From JBFWVR01 sp050246635 (GTDB taxonomy: Bacteria > Acidobacteriota > Vicinamibacteria > Vicinamibacterales > UBA2999), in contig JBFWVR010000001.1 in the NCBI GenBank assembly GCA_050246635.1, forward strand, positions 124,001 through 188,000: DNA of 64,000 bases, in the 5' to 3' direction. Positions 61,110-64,000 of this stretch are shown here, in pieces (position 1 is the first letter of the stretch; every line of letters begins with the position of its first letter). Under the pieces are notes generated by a model. That model was not told the DNA's origin. It ran no database searches and saw only the letters and a program-made list of their open reading frames with translations. Both the position numbers and the translations under genes were made by a program.

Positions 61110-62803
61110 GTGCGCTCCTGGGCAGGCAGGCAGACTTTCACGGCGGTGCCCCCCGTGGCGGCGCGGCCGATGGTGACCGTGCCCCCGTGCTGTTCGACGA
61201 TCCGGCGCACGATGGCGAGTCCCAGCCCGCTGCCGGACTCGGTGGCCGACCGCCCGCGGTAGAACTTCTCGAACACCCGGGGCAACTCGTCGGCGGGGAT
61301 GCCGGTGCCGGCGTCGGTGAAGGTCAGGGCGACCATGAACCCTTCCGTGGTGCCGTCGATGGTCAGTACGCGCTCGTCGGGGGAGTACTTGATCGCATTG
61401 TCCACCAGGTTCTCGAAGACCTGCAGCAGGCCCACGCGATCCGCGCGCACCGGTGGCAGGTCGTGGGAGACGGCGACGTTCACGCGGAAGCCGAGCTCGT
61501 TCAGGCGCAGGCGGAAGGGCTCGAGCGCGTCCTCGACCAGATCCGACAGGTCGAGCACCTCCGGGACGTAGGCCTGCCTGAGATCGCTGAGCCGCGAGTA
61601 GGTGAGCAGGTTCTCGATCAGGTGGCTGAGGCGCCGCTCTTCCTGCGTGAGGATGGCGGCGTAGTCGCGGATGGTCTCCGGCGAGGTGTAGCGGCCCCGC
61701 GCCAGCGTGTCGCCGACGAGCTTGAACAGCGCGAGGGGCGTCTTCAGCTCGTGCGTGACGGCGGACACGAACTCCGACTTCATGGTGGCGAGCTCGGTGC
61801 TCACCCGGACCGCCCGGACCGTCAGCAGCATTGCCACGAGCGAGGCCAGGCCCGCGAGCGACGCGACGAGCAGCATCTGGGCCCCGAGCGCCGTCGCCGA
61901 CCGGGCCATCTCTCGCGACGGCGCCACGCGCGCCGTCCACTCCCGGACGGGCGGCGCGCCGGCAGAGAGCATCGGCAGCAGCGCGGGTTCGAGGAAGAGC
62001 AGGGGGAACCGGCGCTCCCGCGCCGGGGCCTCGGCTGGATCGCCGCCACTGGTCCCCACCACGTGGCCCTGCTCGTCCAGCACCGTGACCACCATCGCGT
62101 CCTCGGCGCCGTCGATGGTCGCGACCTGCCGGAGCAGCTCCCCGGGGTACTCCCGGTGCACCCAGTCGAGGTTGACCACGAACGCGGCGAACCCGGCGAG
62201 GCGGTCACTGCCCGGCGCCGAGAACATGAAGTGCACGACGGCCTGGTACGGCGTGCCGGCGATCTCGGCCTCGACGAGCGCGAACCGCCGATGGTGCGGG
62301 GCCGCGTCCAGGATGCGCGCGATGAGGGGCTGGAGCGGCGCGGGATCCGCCACCAGGCGCACCGGATAGGGCTCGACGTCGGTCCCGGCCGGTTGCCACG
62401 GCGGCGGACGGTCGGCCCGCGTGAACGCGTAGGACCGCCCCGTGCGCTCGCTGGTGTCGGTCCAGATGAGGAACGACTCGGGGTACGGGAAGCGCGCGAA
62501 GGCGCGGCTGAAGTTCTGCAGCAGGTCGTAGGGGGGCTCCTCCCGGATCGTCGTGAGGTCCAGCGGGACCAGGAACGAGAGCCAGGCGCCCTTCATGTCG
62601 CGGTCGAGCGCGGCCGACGTGAAGGCCAGCACCTCGCTCGCGCGCCGTTCGAGCAGCAGCGCCGTCGTGCGCCGCATCTCGCCGGTGGCCGTCCACGCCA
62701 GCCACACCAGGGCCACCGTCGCGATCGACAGGCCGGTGGCGAACGCCAGGATGCCGGCAGCGGGGCGTGGACCCGCGCCCGAGAAGCCCCGCCGCCGGGT
62801 CAT
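61106..62803 (-). CDS. Sensor histidine kinase
   Basis: The product has 565 residues. Two membrane helices (about 17-37 and 280-305) flank a periplasmic sensor of about 240 residues. HisKA carries VTHELKTPLA (His near 325), and the HATPase domain has ENLVDNAIKYS, DAGTGIP and GSGLGLAIV. The sensor is not a known Pfam-type fold by eye. The gene is coupled by 4-nt overlaps to the TAXI gene upstream and the regulator downstream, so the binding protein likely feeds it the signal. Confidence 0.93.
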   Translation of the reverse strand: MTRRRGFSGAGPRPAAGILAFATGLSIATVALVWLAWTATGEMRRTTALLLERRASEVLAFTSAALDRDMKGAWLSFLVPLDLTTIREEPPYDLLQNFSRAFARFPYPESFLIWTDTSERTGRSYAFTRADRPPPWQPAGTDVEPYPVRLVADPAPLQPLIARILDAAPHHRRFALVEAEIAGTPYQAVVHFMFSAPGSDRLAGFAAFVVNLDWVHREYPGELLRQVATIDGAEDAMVVTVLDEQGHVVGTSGGDPAEAPARERRFPLLFLEPALLPMLSAGAPPVREWTARVAPSREMARSATALGAQMLLVASLAGLASLVAMLLTVRAVRVSTELATMKSEFVSAVTHELKTPLALFKLVGDTLARGRYTSPETIRDYAAILTQEERRLSHLIENLLTYSRLSDLRQAYVPEVLDLSDLVEDALEPFRLRLNELGFRVNVAVSHDLPPVRADRVGLLQVFENLVDNAIKYSPDERVLTIDGTTEGFMVALTFTDAGTGIPADELPRVFEKFYRGRSATESGSGLGLAIVRRIVEQHGGTVTIGRAATGGTAVKVCLPAQERT

Positions 62804-63765
62804 CGGAAGATCTCGCGCTCCCGATAGTAGCGGGCGGCACCGGGGTGCAGCGGGATCGGCGTCGCGGGCCCCTCGTCCAGCGTGATCAGGGCCGCCGCGG
62901 GATGCACCTGCTTGAGATCGGGCAGCGACTCGAAGAGCAGGCGCGTCAGCGTGTACACCGTCGGTTCGTCGAGATCCGCCCGGCAGGCCAGCAGGCTGCT
63001 GACGCCGACCGTCTCCACGTCGCCGTCCAGCCCCTCGTAGGTCCCGGCGGGCACGACCATCGGCTGGAGGAACGGATAGAGGCCGCGCATCGCGCGCACC
63101 TGATCGGGGGGGACCGGGAGCAGGCGGATGCTGGGGGCCGCGGCCAGCTGCGTCACGGTGGCCGTGGGCAGTCCCGCCACGACGAAGGCGGCATCGAGCC
63201 GGCCGCTGCGCAGCTGGTCGAGCGTGTCCACGAACGACAGGTACGCCGGCTCGAGGTCGCGGTAGGTGAGGTCGTATGACTCGAGCACGATGCGAGCCAG
63301 CGTTTCGGTGCCGCTGCCCGGCGTGCCCACCGCGACGCGGCGGCCGCGCAGGTCGGCGACGTCCCGGATGTCGCTCGTCGCCGGCACGGCAATCTGCACC
63401 GTGTTCATCCAGAGCACCGCAATCCCGCGCAGCTGCTGGTACGGGTGGCGGTCGCCGTCCGTGCCGCGCCGGTAGGCCACGTAGGCCACGTCGGCCTGCG
63501 TGAACGCCAGCTGGGCGTCACCGGCTTCGAGGGCGCGCACGTTCCGGGTCGAGCCGCCCGAGTCGACCGTCGTGCGCAGGCCGGGCAGGCGCGCCTCGTA
63601 CATCCCGGCCAGCGCCACACCGAGCGGATAGAACGCCCCGCCGGGGCCGCCGGTGGCGATGGCGAGGGAGCGCTCCGCCTCGTGTGCAGGCGGAGCGCTG
63701 CAGGCCCCGGCTCCGGCAGCCAGGCTCAGGAGCACACCGAACGCGACGCCCATCCGCTGCGACAT
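62800..63765 (-). CDS. TAXI-family TRAP solute-binding lipoprotein, orphan of its permease
   Basis: The product has 321 residues. A signal peptide ending GAGAC (Cys22) predicts a lipoprotein. The mature part has the TAXI pattern: SLAIATGGPGGAFYPLGVAL, the QADVAYVAYR segment and GRRVAVGTPGSGTETLARIV. TAXI proteins usually work with a fused DctQM permease, which is absent here. Instead a kinase and a regulator follow with overlaps, so a sensing role is likely. A TATAGT -10 lies about 20 nt upstream. Confidence 0.9.
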   Translation of the reverse strand: MSQRMGVAFGVLLSLAAGAGACSAPPAHEAERSLAIATGGPGGAFYPLGVALAGMYEARLPGLRTTVDSGGSTRNVRALEAGDAQLAFTQADVAYVAYRRGTDGDRHPYQQLRGIAVLWMNTVQIAVPATSDIRDVADLRGRRVAVGTPGSGTETLARIVLESYDLTYRDLEPAYLSFVDTLDQLRSGRLDAAFVVAGLPTATVTQLAAAPSIRLLPVPPDQVRAMRGLYPFLQPMVVPAGTYEGLDGDVETVGVSSLLACRADLDEPTVYTLTRLLFESLPDLKQVHPAAALITLDEGPATPIPLHPGAARYYREREIFR

Positions 63766-63783
63766 GAAGGATTGGTGCGGCGG

Positions 63784-63789
63784 ACTATA
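63784..63789 (-). promoter_or_regulatory. -10 TATAGT of the TAXI-kinase-regulator operon
   Basis: On the minus strand TATAGT (63784-63789) predicts a start near 63777, 12 nt before the ATG. The -35 would fall inside the 13-bp repeat array starting at 63800. Confidence 0.4.
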
Positions 63790-63799
63790 TCACCTGCGG

Positions 63800-63915
63800 A
63801 CGGAGGTGCTGCACGAAGGTGCCGCACGAAGGTGCCGCACGGAGGTGCAACACGGAGGTGCAACACGGAGGTGCAGGACGGAGGTGCAGGACGGAGGTGC
63901 GGCACGAGGGTGCAG
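63800..63915. repeat. 13-bp tandem repeat array, about 9 units, opposite orientation to 33466-33647
   Basis: Units ACGGAGGTGCTGC, ACGAAGGTGCCGC, ACGGAGGTGCAAC and so on run in exact 13-bp register to 63903, with a 12-nt ninth unit to 63915. They are the reverse complement of the consensus at 33466-33647. The series starts 11 bp upstream of the TATAGT -10. Confidence 0.88.
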
Positions 63916-63947
63916 ACGGGTAGTGCGCGAGGACGGTGCGGAGCGGG

Positions 63948-63981
63948 ACGAGGGTGCCGGACTGTCGTCCAGCACCCTCGT
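63948..63981. repeat. 10-bp inverted repeat ACGAGGGTGC / GCACCCTCGT
   Basis: A perfect 10-bp inverted repeat with a 14-nt loop is built from two oppositely oriented copies of the 13-bp array unit. The forward-oriented copies continue towards the window end (63972-63998). Confidence 0.6.
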
Positions 63982-64000
63982 GAAGCACTCCCCGTGAGGC

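Noticed and set aside
62800..63765. Complete TRAP transporter
   Set aside because: Only the binding protein is present; the next genes are a kinase and a regulator, not DctQ/DctM.

Overview
The window is very GC-rich (roughly 70% by eye) and densely coding. It looks like a chromosome segment of an Acidobacteriota bacterium, most likely of the Vicinamibacteria/Luteitalea type. The clues are a tandem pair of ADOP permeases (the 'acidobacterial duplicated orphan permease' family), a CadC-like winged-helix/TPR regulator beside a DUF4331 gene, a complete rod-shape operon ending in ribonuclease G, and many one-component and two-component regulators. No rRNA, tRNA, CRISPR array, insertion sequence or prophage was seen. 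The taxonomic call is inference from gene families.

Layout. 1-8.4 kb: a truncated unknown gene, a short leader-like transcript, two ADOP permeases, an alpha/beta hydrolase, and a small RHH-like regulator with a translationally coupled partner. 8.7-14 kb: a receiver protein, a wHTH-TPR regulator, and a DUF4331 plus TPR pair. 14-20.4 kb: SppA and PpiD converging on a very large hairpin, a methyltransferase, and a GAF-GGDEF cyclase. 20.5-27.6 kb: mreB-mreC-mreD-mrdA-rodA-rng, the elongasome operon. 27.7-35.3 kb (minus strand): a small secreted protein; ECF sigma, anti-sigma and DUF4097 protein; alkyltransferase-like protein; beta-barrel protein; subtilase; and a phosphodiesterase lipoprotein. 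35.4-42.6 kb (minus): four overlapping or nearly abutting genes, HEAT/HD-GYP/HEAT/HD-GYP, a duplicated two-gene module in which all four proteins seem to share one N-terminal domain. 42.6-48.9 kb: nucleoside salvage (deoA, nupC, punA, cdd), then mtnA and tsaD. 49-52.7 kb: hybrid histidine kinase, YjbQ, Nudix, HD protein. 52.8-57.4 kb: a four-gene ABC exporter cassette and a membrane-anchored protein. 57.5-64 kb: gamma-glutamylcyclotransferase, M28 peptidase, PilZ, a degenerate receiver, and a TAXI-binding-protein/kinase/regulator operon.

The genes fall into a few working themes: cell-envelope growth and quality control (Mre/Rod/PBP2, SppA, PpiD), c-di-GMP signalling (GGDEF, two HD-GYP proteins, PilZ), and nucleoside and methionine salvage. 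Many operon joints are 4-nt ATGA/GTGA overlaps, which suggests translational coupling. Several promoters place a TATACT-like -10 only 6-12 nt from the start codon, which suggests leaderless transcripts.

The most unusual non-coding signal is a set of intergenic direct-repeat arrays without spacers: two 13-bp-unit arrays in opposite orientation (33466-33647 and 63800-63915), one with a 39-bp higher-order period, and several 9-bp-unit arrays (18007-18046, about 30642-30740, 30781-30816, 46626-46700, 52081-52143). Most fill the space between a stop codon and the next promoter. The strongest protein-level candidate for an undescribed system is the duplicated HEAT/HD-GYP module.
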